Source of the DNA: Spinellus fusiger
Lineage: Eukaryota; Mucoromycota; Mucoromycetes; Mucorales; Phycomycetaceae
Length of the DNA stretch: 64,000 nucleotides
NCBI GenBank assembly: GCA_025094145.1
Contig: JALLLS010000003.1
Span: 186,001 to 250,000 of the forward strand
Reading direction: 5' to 3'
In this document: positions 45,998 through 56,452 of the stretch, one piece after another
How positions within the stretch are numbered: the stretch's first letter is position 1
Layout of the letters: each line of letters opens with the position of its first letter
Program-made: the position numbers and the translations under genes
Notes under the pieces: generated by a model
The model's input: only the letters and a program-made list of their open reading frames with translations
What the model was told of the DNA's origin: nothing
Database searches by the model: none

Positions 45998-46775
45998 AAG
46001 TGACTAAAGATATGTAACCGATTCCTTTCAAATTCCAAGCTATTTTTATATCAAAAACAACATACACTGTTTTCTCTCTGTTCATAACACTTCTTTTTCC
46101 CTAATGTCTGACCCCTCCAACACCGTAAACATTTTCACTGAGACCCTTGATATGTATAGGAAATATACCAGTCTCGAGACTCTCTCAGCCATTCTCCATG
46201 AGGTGCTGAACAACAACACCCAATCCAGTAGGCAAACCTTTTTTTTATTTTTTATAAAGAAAGACAGAGTCTTGATTCTGGTGGGCCCAAGAACATATCA
46301 ATTAGACCTATGAGCAATGACAGGAGATAGTATGGTTAGATGAGTTCAATGTGGAACTAATGAGCTATGATATGTCATCAAGGTCATCAGACAGTATGGC
46401 ACAGCCTTCCAGCCTTAGAATGTCTTAGAAAAGAAGTTTGGTGGTGGTGGAGTGATGGTATGAGGCTGTTTCAGTGGGGAGGCTGCCCTGATGCTAGAAT
46501 AGGGCAAAATATCTAAAGAAGTGACAGATACCCTCATTGCCAGCATAGGGTGAAGATGCCAGGCTGTGATAGATGCCAAATACTGATGGTGGTTACCAAG
46601 CAACCTTATAATAAAACCACTGTTATGTATTATCAACAATCCTCTATGTATCTATCGAAGGCTATACGTCTTTATTTAATGAATTCATAAAGTTATAACA
46701 CTATCAAGATAAAATATGAAACAAAAAAAAGGAAATCTACATCTGAAAAAAGCGGTTGCTTATTGAGAATCACTT
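45998..46775 (+). mobile_element. non-autonomous Tc1-like element (family C), best-preserved copy
   Basis: A 778-bp element with terminal inverted repeats AAGTGAC (left) and TCACTT (right), flanked by TA at 45996-45997 and 46776-46777. The core is almost identical to the copies in both inverted-repeat arms. It carries remnants of a Tc1 transposase, including GGGGVMV and a final TLIASIG-like block, with stops. It cannot encode a transposase, so it would depend on a relative in trans. The termini match the 57-bp element at 71-127. Confidence 0.78.
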
Positions 46776-47326
46776 TACTCAGTATCAGAAAGTCATAGTA
46801 TTAGAAAGATGGCGTATATTTATTGATAACATCACCATGGTTATGTATTGCTGTTGAATTCTTTCTTTGAACTCAGTCTATAAAAGAACATGATCTTCTG
46901 TGAAGCATTGCTATTTGTTTATTACTCTATAATGCATAATAGTTATCTATCTATGAATTTATAATATATACTCATGTATATTATTTTGGCTATCAAACCA
47001 TTATTCTACTTCAATTGAACTTTTATCGCGTTTTATGATATGTTCTTTTTTCTAGAAAATAGAATATGACCCCAATTCCTATTCTACCCAGCATATTTCA
47101 TGGTGAATCCATATAGCAAGGCGTCTAATAAGCATAGTATTTGTTATTATCGTTAAGTTTCTATAGAGAGATAGTAACGAATAGAAATAATAAAGTGGGA
47201 TCAAAGACATTAACAGCAGACTTTCTTATGCACGTCACTCAACAAGACTGACTCTTACATTATTTTACAGCTTAAAAAGACAGCCATTGAATTATTGCGC
47301 ATCCGCGTGCCTTTCTAGTGTGTACT
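46776..47326. other. intergenic upstream of MKT1
   Basis: AT-rich; the MKT1 promoter is presumably here. No other feature seen. Confidence 0.45.
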
Positions 47327-50282
47327 ATGCCTATTCGTCATTTTGACAGTATGCATACTCTTCATTAGTATCATCTGATTTATTTGCTTCTTATAGTATT
47401 TACGGCCGAAAGGCGTCTCATTCAAACATCGGCCATCTCCCAACTAAAAGATACACGAATAGGCATTGATGGCAGTTACTGGCTACGAAAGATCCTTGCC
47501 AAAGAGTCTGCCATTGCTGCTCTGGGTGGGGTGCCATTAAACCTCAAACACTCAATAGAACGAGAATTAAAACTATTCAAGTAAGCAAGAGAATGAGCCC
47601 ACGTAGGATTCTCATCTCACTTGAGCAGAGCCCATCAAATTCAGCCCTTTTTCGTATTTTCCGGGCTATCCATTCTCCGTAAAGACAAACCCTTTTCTTC
47701 TGAAGATAGTCGTCCTTCTCATAGAGCCACTGGCTGGGAGCTACTAGACAAGGGAAAAACAGATCTTGCATTAACACATTGGAGCAACAGTGGTGGTATT
47801 CATCCTGCTGACTTCTTGAACCAAGTCTTTCATATACTACGTCAACATGGAGTTGAATTCATACGTGCGCCTTATTCTGCATGGGCACAGGTAATAAGTC
47901 CTTCCCCTCCCCCCCTCTCCTCCTCCTTATATATATATATCTTAGCTATAGTGATTTATAACTATCAATGTCATCTGTAAGCTAATGTTGGGTTGATTAG
48001 CTTGCTTATTTGTACACACATCCTCGCCAACTCATCTCAGCTGTCTATGGAGGATCAGAATTACTCATGTTTAGTATAGACAAGATCATCAGTGGTATTG
48101 ATTATGAGGTAATAGAACACATTCATCTCTGGGCTGTACTCATCTCCTTATAGAAATTAAGTTACTCGTGGATAAGCAAAAAGACAATCTTGCAGGATCT
48201 TCATGTATCAGAAGAGCAGTTTCTTGATATTTGTATATTGGCCGGGTTTGAATACTGTCCAAGCTTTCCTCCATTTAATACCAATGTCATCAGTTTCTCA
48301 TTCAAAGGAATACATGAGTTAATTCAGCAGCATAAGACAGGACTCAATGCTATTCAGTTCTACTCTCATGATCCATGTGTAGCCAAAACCAACTATATTG
48401 ACGCCTTCTTTCGTGCCCGGTGTGCTATAAAATTCCATTTGGTAATGACAGATGAAGGACAGGTTAGACCACTAAACATAGAGCAAGCGCCCAATGACAT
48501 CCACGAGTTCATTGGCTATCGATTGCCTGATGAGTTGTATTACTATCTGATGTGCTGTTTAGTGGGACCACAAGTAAGAGGGAAGAGGGAAGAGGGAAGA
48601 GGGAAAAGAGAGAAAAGAGAGACTGCTGCTAAATAACGGTTCAAGTCTATTAACACATTAGTATCTGGAGTATTAATTGAAAACCCACCTTTGGACAATG
48701 GAGAAACAGTAGAATATCGCAGATTCTTGATACCATTGTTGGAGCTTCGCACACAGACCTTAAGTCTGCTCACTCAGCCATTGCACCAATACTATCAGGG
48801 ACGCAAGGTGGTGAGCTATTTCTGGTTTGAACCTGGTGTAGAACATATTATGCACCATAACGACAGCGCCCCTGCCAACAATAACAAATCAAATGCACCT
48901 CACACTATTTATCAAAAAACAATAGCATGGTATGTCTCCAAAGAAGCAGTAAAGAGTGAGAAGGCGGCTCAACATGTAAGCAGAGATAATGATGGATGTT
49001 TACTATTACTATTATTATTATTGACACAAGAATTAGACACATACGGTGGATATTGCATTCTGTATTCGTGCTACTTTGACAGAAGCAAAGGTAGCCAAAC
49101 TAAAGTCAAATAATCGTAAAGTAAGTTTCAATAAGTTGTACATATAAATGTCTATCAATGTGAATCTTCGTGTAATTTCTTCTTTTTTTTTGGTGTTTAT
49201 AGCCACTTGAAGGGAAAGATGAAATTCTCGCCAATGTGCTATGGAAGATGTTGCAGATCAGAGAGTAAGTAGAAGAGAGAAAGAGTATAAAACAAAAAGT
49301 AACTCAATCCTACATATTAAGCTTTGTATCTTCTCGACACGCACCTACTGTATGGGGATCTGCACTGTCTGCAGGACTGTCTGCCATTACCAAGGGCAAT
49401 GAACCTGTCAGTAGTGAAGTCCAAGAGGCACTTTTGACTGCTCTGGACTTGATTCGATCTGATGTTCTTACTAACAAGCCGTTTAGTAAGAACTATTCTT
49501 CGATTGGTGGTGATGGTAAGGTGTTATTTTACATGGAAAAAAAATAAGGAAACTTATTATGTGTACAGAAAAGGAACAGTTGCATATCCGTCTTATTACC
49601 CGTACATTGTCTCTATTGCCCATGAATCTCAAGGTAGGATTTGCATAGCAAGCGTATCCCTACTTGGTATTTGTGTGAAAGGGCTGTATTTATTCTTTTG
49701 CTATTACTATGATGATCTTTTCATTAGAGCACGCCATGGTCAGGTCCCTTTAATCGAGATTTACTGGTGTTTAATAGCTTTGTAAAGGCATTGAATCGCA
49801 GTTACAGAAATCTTTGCGAAATGTTGACTCTTTCTCTGTTTCTAAACAATGCTGCTTCAAAGGAAAGAACTGACTATTTTGAAATCACGGATGGGTAGGT
49901 TAAATATGAATGCTCTTCCTACAAGCACTGAATACAGTTGTATGTGTTTGTGTTTGTGTGTTTTATGATCCATTATTATTATCATCGTCATCATTATCAT
50001 CATAGCCTTCCTTACATGTCGGATGTCAATGTCAGTCTAGGCTTAGTTATCAAGCATTATCTGGAGCAATTGGTATCAGGTAAAGATACCTCCTCTGCCC
50101 TACAATCTTCAGAAAAGACTTTTCTGTCATGTATCACTCTAGATACAGATATTCAAAAAGGGTTTCTTTTCTGGAAAGGGCTTTTCATAGCCGTTAAAGT
50201 ACTGAAAGAAGGTGGATGTGTATCGAATGATGTATATCAAAGCTTTTTACAAGCCAACCAATGGCTTTATTCTAAGATATAG
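47327..50282 (+). CDS. MKT1: Mkt1-like XPG-domain post-transcriptional regulator
   Basis: A multi-exon gene. Exon 1 is MPIRHFD; after an intron the reading is FTAERRLIQTSAISQLKDTR, IGIDGSYWLRKILAKES (XPG N-terminal fold), PFFVFSGLSILRKDKPFSSE, FIRAPYSAWAQ|LAYLYTHPR, AVYGGSELLMFSIDK (XPG-I region), TILQDLHVSEEQFLDICILA and GFEYCPSFPP, then the Mkt1-specific part (SYFWFEPG.., HAPTVWGSALSAGLSAITKG, TPWSGPFNRDLLVFNSFVKA, LPYMSDVNVSLGLVIKHYL), ending QANQWLYSKI. In yeast, Mkt1 with Pbp1 acts on polysomes to control expression of target mRNAs such as HO. The acidic residues of active XPG nucleases are largely replaced in this family, so it is probably not a nuclease. The splice sites between blocks all join in frame. 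Confidence 0.88.
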
Positions 50283-50667
50283 TTTCATTAAAAAAAGACC
50301 AACTCAACAAAGTGTACAGCTATATGAGTACACAGATAAAACAAAAAATCCTATTTTATATGATATTATTCGCAGTGGGGGTTCTCTCGTAGATAGATCA
50401 ATGCTTTGTGCCTAAGGGTTTTTCTCTTACTAGTTTAAAGAGTTATTTAACACTAGATATTATAATATCTTTTTGCATGACAAAATCGAATAAGATACAC
50501 TTCATTATCACTTTTTAGGTAGTTTACCTGTATCATGGGTTTCCGTCAGTTAGTCAACCGAGGCTCCAGCGATAACTGGGGAGGAGAAGGATGGAGATGA
50601 GCCAGAAGGCTTGGACCTTTTATTGGTTCTAGTTGTATCCTTAGAGTCATGCTTTCGTTTGTTCTAT
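50283..50667. other. intergenic between MKT1 and Fanzor-like gene
   Basis: Mostly AT-rich. The part nearest the Fanzor gene (50535-50667, minus strand) can be read as a Ser/Pro/Lys-rich tail (KRSKPSGSSPSFSSPVIAG) in a frame shifted from the gene, which may be its former or alternative C-terminus. Confidence 0.4.
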
Positions 50668-52525
50668 CTACAAAATCACTGAGAGGGTAATATTTTCCCT
50701 TTGAGACATTAGAATATGTCTAAAGTTCAATGTAGCAGCTAGATCATGATTCCAAAGCCTCAATGTCTTGTCTTTCATACAGTTTTGGTTTGAACACCTA
50801 TTTGAAGAGAGAGAAGGATGAGTTTCTTTTTTGATATAAAATTAAGAAATGACCTGAGAAGACTATGACATTTAACTTGGAGTATTTTTGTTCGTTGATA
50901 GGGCCTGGGGCTCTTGACATGTTTAAATGTTTCCAAAGGTGAGAACTTGCACTCAGGACATAGGGTCGATGTTTTGAATTCATTGATAAGATAGAGCTTG
51001 AATCCTTCTTTCTTCAACATCCTTCGCATGCCTTTTCCCTTTATTGGTTCATGGAACTTCATATTTGTGCTTGACCAGTCGCCCAAGATCAACACCGGAT
51101 CTTCAAACTTGGCTCTCAAGTTTCGGGCTAGTCGTTTATCAGACTGCAATCTATTGATATGACTCGATAGCTTCATCTTTCGAAATGGTAGTAACGATTG
51201 TTTCATAATAAGAGAATTAGCACTTGAGGAGCCTTTTTCTTTGATACCACTGTCTTTTGTTTGCCCATCATCATCCTTCATTGTTTCATTGCCGTAATAC
51301 AATATCAAGTCCTCCGACACACTTGCTTTTGTTTGTATGTATTTGATGAACTCTTTGAGTTTTACTGTTGAAGCAGAAACTTGACTAAGTTTGTCTTCCA
51401 GTCTTTGGATGGATGGAGGCTTGAGATTCTGTCGAAGCTTCTTGAAATGGATTGACTTTGTTTCTTTGGCTCGTTGATTACGTGTATACCTGTAGATGGA
51501 TTTATTATCGGGTGTACTGTTTTCTTGCATACAGAATAATAGGTCTCGACGACCCGGATCGATGAGTACACATCTGTCTTTTGTCTCTGCTAATGCAGCT
51601 TGAGATATCTCTTCAATAGACTCAATGTGATCCTCATCAATAAGTGCTTTGCGACTACCACCCGAGGAACGTCTCAACATAAAGTTTTGCTTGATTACTG
51701 ACATTGCCACACCATCGGTTTCTATTGCACCTTGGAATCTCATTGACCTATCTATACCTTGACTTTTGAACACCTTTGATTTTAGATTGACGACTTGACC
51801 CCAAAGATCAAACTTTTCGCCCGTGTAGCTTTTGTTTTTCAAGATAGGGTGGTTGAGTATCTTATTATCTATCGTAATGTGAGAGGGAATGAAGCTTTTA
51901 CGAAGTGGGAAGCAACTAAAAGATTTCTTTCCATTCTCTTCACATAGTTGGGCCAGCTTAGCAAATGCGTACATCTGCTTGGTTGGATTGGCTTTAACAT
52001 CATAATAGATGGAGTTTTTAGCAAACCTATAACTGGGAGAATAGCAGGCAAGCAGTTCTTGTATTTGGCTACTGGCCTTTTTGTTCAAGAAATCTATGGG
52101 TGCATTGGGAACAGTTTTTGTCGAAATGTCTAGTTTGATTTGCGTACACACATCCAACACATTTAATCTAATAATATTTGCAATAGCCTCCTCAGAATAT
52201 TTTTTGGTTTTCATGGCATGGGTCAATGAGGCAATTCTTTCTTTTTGTCGCAGGATGATGTTGAAGAACGCATATGTTTGAGAAACAATGGTATTGATGT
52301 TATCAACCAGACATTGTAAAACAGGTGAATATTCAGAACTCCAAGCAGTATCACGTAAAGATGTCTTGATTGTCATTATTCTGGCATGATTTGCACCCAA
52401 AGAACTTGCTATAGGCTCTTCATCAGTCTATTATAAAAATCAAATACATGTAAGAATCCTAGGTTGAATCTATAAGCATGTTGTATCTTTTTTACTTCAT
52501 TAACATCTTGTTGGCTGCATAACAT
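50668..52525 (-). CDS. Fanzor-like RNA-guided DNA endonuclease (eukaryotic TnpB homologue)
   Basis: Three exons with exact phases: 52496-52525, 50854-52427 and 50668-50797 (introns of 68 and 56 nt), 577 aa. Residues 1-290 form a Lys-rich helical N-terminal part including FPLRKSFIPSHITIDNK. RuvC-I is VLIDPGRRDLLFC (Asp about 300). ILGDWSS follows (about 460). LINEFKTSTLCPEC carries the RuvC-II Glu (about 493) and the first zinc CxxC (500, 503). The last intron splits the zinc ribbon, giving CHSLLR|CSNQNC. WNHDLAATLNF holds the RuvC-III Asp (about 553). All three catalytic positions and the zinc ligands are kept. Fanzors cut DNA guided by an RNA encoded beside the gene. The ATG at 52525 is chosen because stops lie upstream of exon 2. 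The tail beyond LNFRHILMS is short and may be frameshifted. Confidence 0.83.
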
Positions 52526-53639
52526 CTTTAGTTCAGAAATAATAGATAGAAATACAATAAAGAGGAAATAAATAGTTATTTTATTAGCAACACTGAATAG
52601 TATCAGTTACTATTTATCATCCATTGATGTTATGGTGTTGTCAATAGCTCCTTAGGTCCAAAGGTATTGGTTTAGTTAACGTACAATTAACTCTGCTCTT
52701 ATTTATTCAACTTGTTTGTTATTCTTTTATACTTCTTTTATACTTCTTTTATACTTTAATGATTATTACAGATAGAAGAACTTCAAGGAAATCACCACCA
52801 AAAGGCATACATTCTAATGCAGGCTGTTGTACTTTTATATTATCTCTAAAAGATCTATCAACTGTATTAAATACGCTACGACAGATGCTTTATTCAATAC
52901 CATTGATTCTGTAGCTGTTTTATTTATTTATTTATTTATAAACTGTTAAATGTTAACCTCTCGTTTCTTTAATAAATGGGGTCTGAGGTAACAGCATCAT
53001 GTACACCACTCAATATATCTCTTCTCAATGTGTCTTGGTTGCGCCGTATAAAATTCAGAGAACCTTGTTCAATGTTAGCATACATATCTACTCTATAATG
53101 ATAAAGAGGGCTTTCCAAATAAATACAAGTGATTGGAATCATTTATGTACATTGGTCTGAAACAGTAGTGTTTTATTGTGCTTATCTTGACATTTTAGTC
53201 ATTGAATAAGTATATATTTATATTCCAAACCTAACTGTCCTGTAGGAAGAAAGAAATACTAAGCTCATAGGATTATATGACTGATTCATCTCACTCATTC
53301 TTTACAGTAAGCTGGCATCTCTTGGTCATATTACAATGTCTCTACTTTCTGTCTGGTTTCTATTATTATTTGGACAATTGTAATGACATTTGTGCAAATA
53401 GCCATACTTATAACAGCCTGTATATCAATTTTGAAGAGGGTTCACTCAAATAATGCTATTGGGTATATAATTTGGATTAACATACTTGTTCAAGAAAGTG
53501 TTAATACAGCCACACTCAACTGAATTGAATACTTTTGAATACAAATATCAGGACGGAATAGATAGAACATGTTCAACACCAAATGAAACACTTCACATTT
53601 GATCTATAAGCTCCAAACTTAAGCATATCAAGTCTCAAT
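52526..53639. other. intergenic upstream of the Fanzor-like gene
   Basis: AT-rich, with no gene. Repeated TTTTATACTTC units occur near 52727-52755 and (TTTA)n near 52917-52940. The left boundary of any Fanzor-carrying element would be expected here, but I could not identify matching terminal repeats. Confidence 0.4.
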
Positions 53640-54480
53640 ATCTTTAATTATAGAAAATAGAATAATAATACAGCTACCATTTTGTATGGCCACCTTTGGC
53701 ATCAATGACTGTATAGTATCTGTCTTTCATACTCTGAACTCATCGTTGTGCAAGTTCAATACCAACTTTCTACATTGATAATAGATAACTTTCTTTCCTC
53801 AATTCATATTTCCAAGGCGTATCAGACATGTTCAATTGAGTTCAAGTCAGGGATTTGTGTAGGCTAGTAATCAAGGAACCCTAATTTGATGTGTCTCTTT
53901 TCACCATCTAGCATAGGCCCCAGTATGACAGCTAGCACTCTTTTATTGTAACAGAAACTCACTGTTTTCTTTCTGATACAATTTCATGAACCAAAGATGG
54001 AACTCACTAACTAAAACAATAATGTATTCGTCTTGGTTTACAGTGCCATCAACAACGACTAATGAGCCAAATCCATTAGCCAAATAGCAGCTCTAAAATA
54101 TTACACCATTGCCACCAAACCACATTGTTGGAATAATAGGATTATAAATATAACGTTTTCTAAATATTTTAATGACACAGGCATCTCTATTGCTCTTTTT
54201 CATAATGTATGTTGAATCATCAGACTAAATGATACCTCTCCACTAATCACTTGGCTAACTGGCATGTTCTTTAGCCCAACGAAGCCGTTTCTCTTTGTGT
54301 GTTTTTCAGTGAAGGCTAGCTTGTGGTCTACAGAAAAGGATACATACTCTAACTGATTACAGTAGCTGATAAAGGTGTCTCTACTTATATCAACCTCAAG
54401 CTTCAACATTCTCAATGTCAGTTGATTGTATGAGGCAAATGGATCCTTTCTAATAACATCTTTCTAGGTGTCTTAAATCC
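53640..54480 (-). pseudogene. Tc1-like transposase fossil
   Basis: The minus strand gives blocks in Tc1 order: a helical region with KRNGFVGLKNMPVSQVISGE, a first-catalytic-region remnant (VSFSLMIQH, degenerate), a CGLVAMV block, SASCHTGAYARW (second Asp replaced by Ser) and PDLNSIEHV (third catalytic block). Frameshifts and stops occur between all blocks. It is older than the other Tc1 copies and differs from them in sequence; no clean terminal repeats seen. Confidence 0.65.
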
Positions 54481-54995
54481 ATCTCATTCACTATTTAGGG
54501 GTTTACATGACTCTCTAAATGCAATAGTGATCCCCACTCTTTGATGTTTCTAACACTACTTTAAACTATAGGCTTTTCCCTCACAATCACACTCATAGTC
54601 AACTCTAATCCAGTCATCAACAGGCAATAAACACCCTATCATCTTCCATCTTCTACCTTTTCATATTTTCCACAAATTTAATATTCTGAATATCCATCTG
54701 AAATATAAAAATATATAAATATAAAGGTATGGATCTCTTCATACCATTAGAGAATGTCCTTTAATCTACAGACTACAGATACTGTAGATACTGTAGAATG
54801 TATAATTATCACTGTTTAAACATTAAAAAGAAGAGTTCATCAAGTGTTCCGTAGAAAAACGGTTATAATGAAGCAAAAGGATACATGTTTTTTTTTTCAT
54901 ATAAATATATTAAGTATCTTTCTTTATCTCTTTTATTAGATATGTATGTGTATGTGTATTTGTATGTGTTTAGAACATGCATTTGGTGTTCATAA
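54481..54995. other. intergenic
   Basis: AT-rich 3' flank of the F-box gene. No supported feature, although there is a short CTACAGATACTGTAGATACTGTAG repeat near 54770-54796. Confidence 0.45.
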
Positions 54996-56393
54996 CTACC
55001 ATACATCATTGTATTTTAACCAATAAAAGTAATTCTTTTCTCTCTGTGTACAAAAGTCTTCCAATCCATGGCATGCATACAAATAAGGCCAGGCATCCAA
55101 TGTCTGTTTTAAAATATGCGCACTGGTTGAATCCCGAGACACATTTAGATCGACCACCTCAAGGCACGGGTATACTCTAGGAAGCATCTCTACTATTTCC
55201 AGTGGCACGTGAGGATTCCAAACAAGTATACGCAAGCATGGCATCGGCCACAGGGGAAGTAGTTTAGATAATTCATTATTGCTTACACTAGGAACCACTT
55301 GGAGTTCGATCAAGCAAGGATAGGCCTTGAACATCTCTTCAAGCATAGCATGATCAACAGATATACCCAATAGTCCCAAGTGTGTAATGTGTGGGCAGTA
55401 CTTTATTAAGTCTAACCATTGCCTTGGACGGACAGTAGACAATGGAGGTGATACAAACCTTTTGAGCCATGGTGACTGTTGGAAAAGAAGTCTAACAGTA
55501 GGCCATGAAAGACGAGAGGTGTGTTTAAGAGACAACGTTTCAAGTCCCTTACAGGAGGTGTATACAGGAAGGTCTTCATGACTATTCTCATAAGACAGAT
55601 GTACAAGACATGTAGGGAACTCACGGAGAGTCAAGGATGATAGCTTACAGTGAATAAGTGTTAAGGAGTGAAGTGCAGGTGTCGTCTTTAATAGGCTATA
55701 GATTTGATGATCAGAAACACGGTGGAACCACACCACTCTGAGAGAGGTAAAACACTGCCATAGGTCCGGATGTTCTTCATAGAGTTGGCCAAGTTTAAGT
55801 GTGTGTAGATTTAATAATGATTTAAGCAACACTACTTTCTTCGTGCTTATATAAGCGAAGAAGTTAGGCAACAAGTAAATGTTGAGTGTTTGGAGTTGAC
55901 GTACAGTGGTATGAGCGCCACTATAGAGCAATGCACGATAATTTACTTTAGTAGCCCCTGCTATATAGAGGTGCAGGAGATGGACACATCTTTCTAGTAA
56001 CTGCCCTAGTGCAATGTTTGTGATGGTGTGGCAGTTATGAAGATTAATTTTAGTTAGAAAATAGGTCTCTAATGTCAATTGGCGTAACATAAAGTCGTTT
56101 AGTATTCCACAGCACGGAAGGTGTGATAGATCCAATGTATGAACAAGTGCAGGATAGTTGTGTCCCGAATAAAATCCATTCTTCTTTTGGTGGTGGTGGT
56201 GCTTTCCAGTTTCATAAAATAGATTCACACAGCCATTGAGCTTTTTTCTACTGTTAATACTAAGATGATTATATATATATTGCGACACGGCCTTGAACCA
56301 GTGGCTGTTAAGAGTGAGTGTAGGCACTACTTGTTGAGGTGTCAAGTAGCCCAAGATAAGAAAAATAATTTCTGTAGGAAGAAAGGCAGTCAT
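54996..56393 (-). CDS. F-box / leucine-rich-repeat protein
   Basis: A single-exon gene of 465 aa. The N-terminus LPTEIIFLILGYLTPQQVVP with LNSHWFKAVSQYIYNHLS is a typical F-box, which docks to Skp1 in an SCF ubiquitin ligase. The rest is a series of degenerate leucine-rich repeats (LVHTLDLSHLPCCGILNDF, LTKINLHNCHTITNIALGQL, LQTLNIYLLPNF, LHSLTLIHCKLSSLTLREF, ITHLGLLGISVDHAMLEEMF), which usually recognise the substrate. The target is unknown; Mucorales genomes hold many such F-box genes. No intron is needed, unlike most neighbours. Start at the ATG at 56393. Confidence 0.87.
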   Translation of the reverse strand: MTAFLPTEIIFLILGYLTPQQVVPTLTLNSHWFKAVSQYIYNHLSINSRKKLNGCVNLFYETGKHHHHQKKNGFYSGHNYPALVHTLDLSHLPCCGILNDFMLRQLTLETYFLTKINLHNCHTITNIALGQLLERCVHLLHLYIAGATKVNYRALLYSGAHTTVRQLQTLNIYLLPNFFAYISTKKVVLLKSLLNLHTLKLGQLYEEHPDLWQCFTSLRVVWFHRVSDHQIYSLLKTTPALHSLTLIHCKLSSLTLREFPTCLVHLSYENSHEDLPVYTSCKGLETLSLKHTSRLSWPTVRLLFQQSPWLKRFVSPPLSTVRPRQWLDLIKYCPHITHLGLLGISVDHAMLEEMFKAYPCLIELQVVPSVSNNELSKLLPLWPMPCLRILVWNPHVPLEIVEMLPRVYPCLEVVDLNVSRDSTSAHILKQTLDAWPYLYACHGLEDFCTQREKNYFYWLKYNDVW

Positions 56394-56452
56394 ATATCAC
56401 CCATTTGTCTAGTAAAAGAGCAAGATAAAGAAGGCAAAAAAAAATAATGTAG

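Noticed and set aside
50775..50853. Fanzor-like protein ending in FISKKKLILLSLQIGVQ, i.e. a truncated nuclease lacking RuvC-III
   Set aside because: This tail is translated intron. Splicing 50798-50853 restores the zinc ribbon and RuvC-III in frame.
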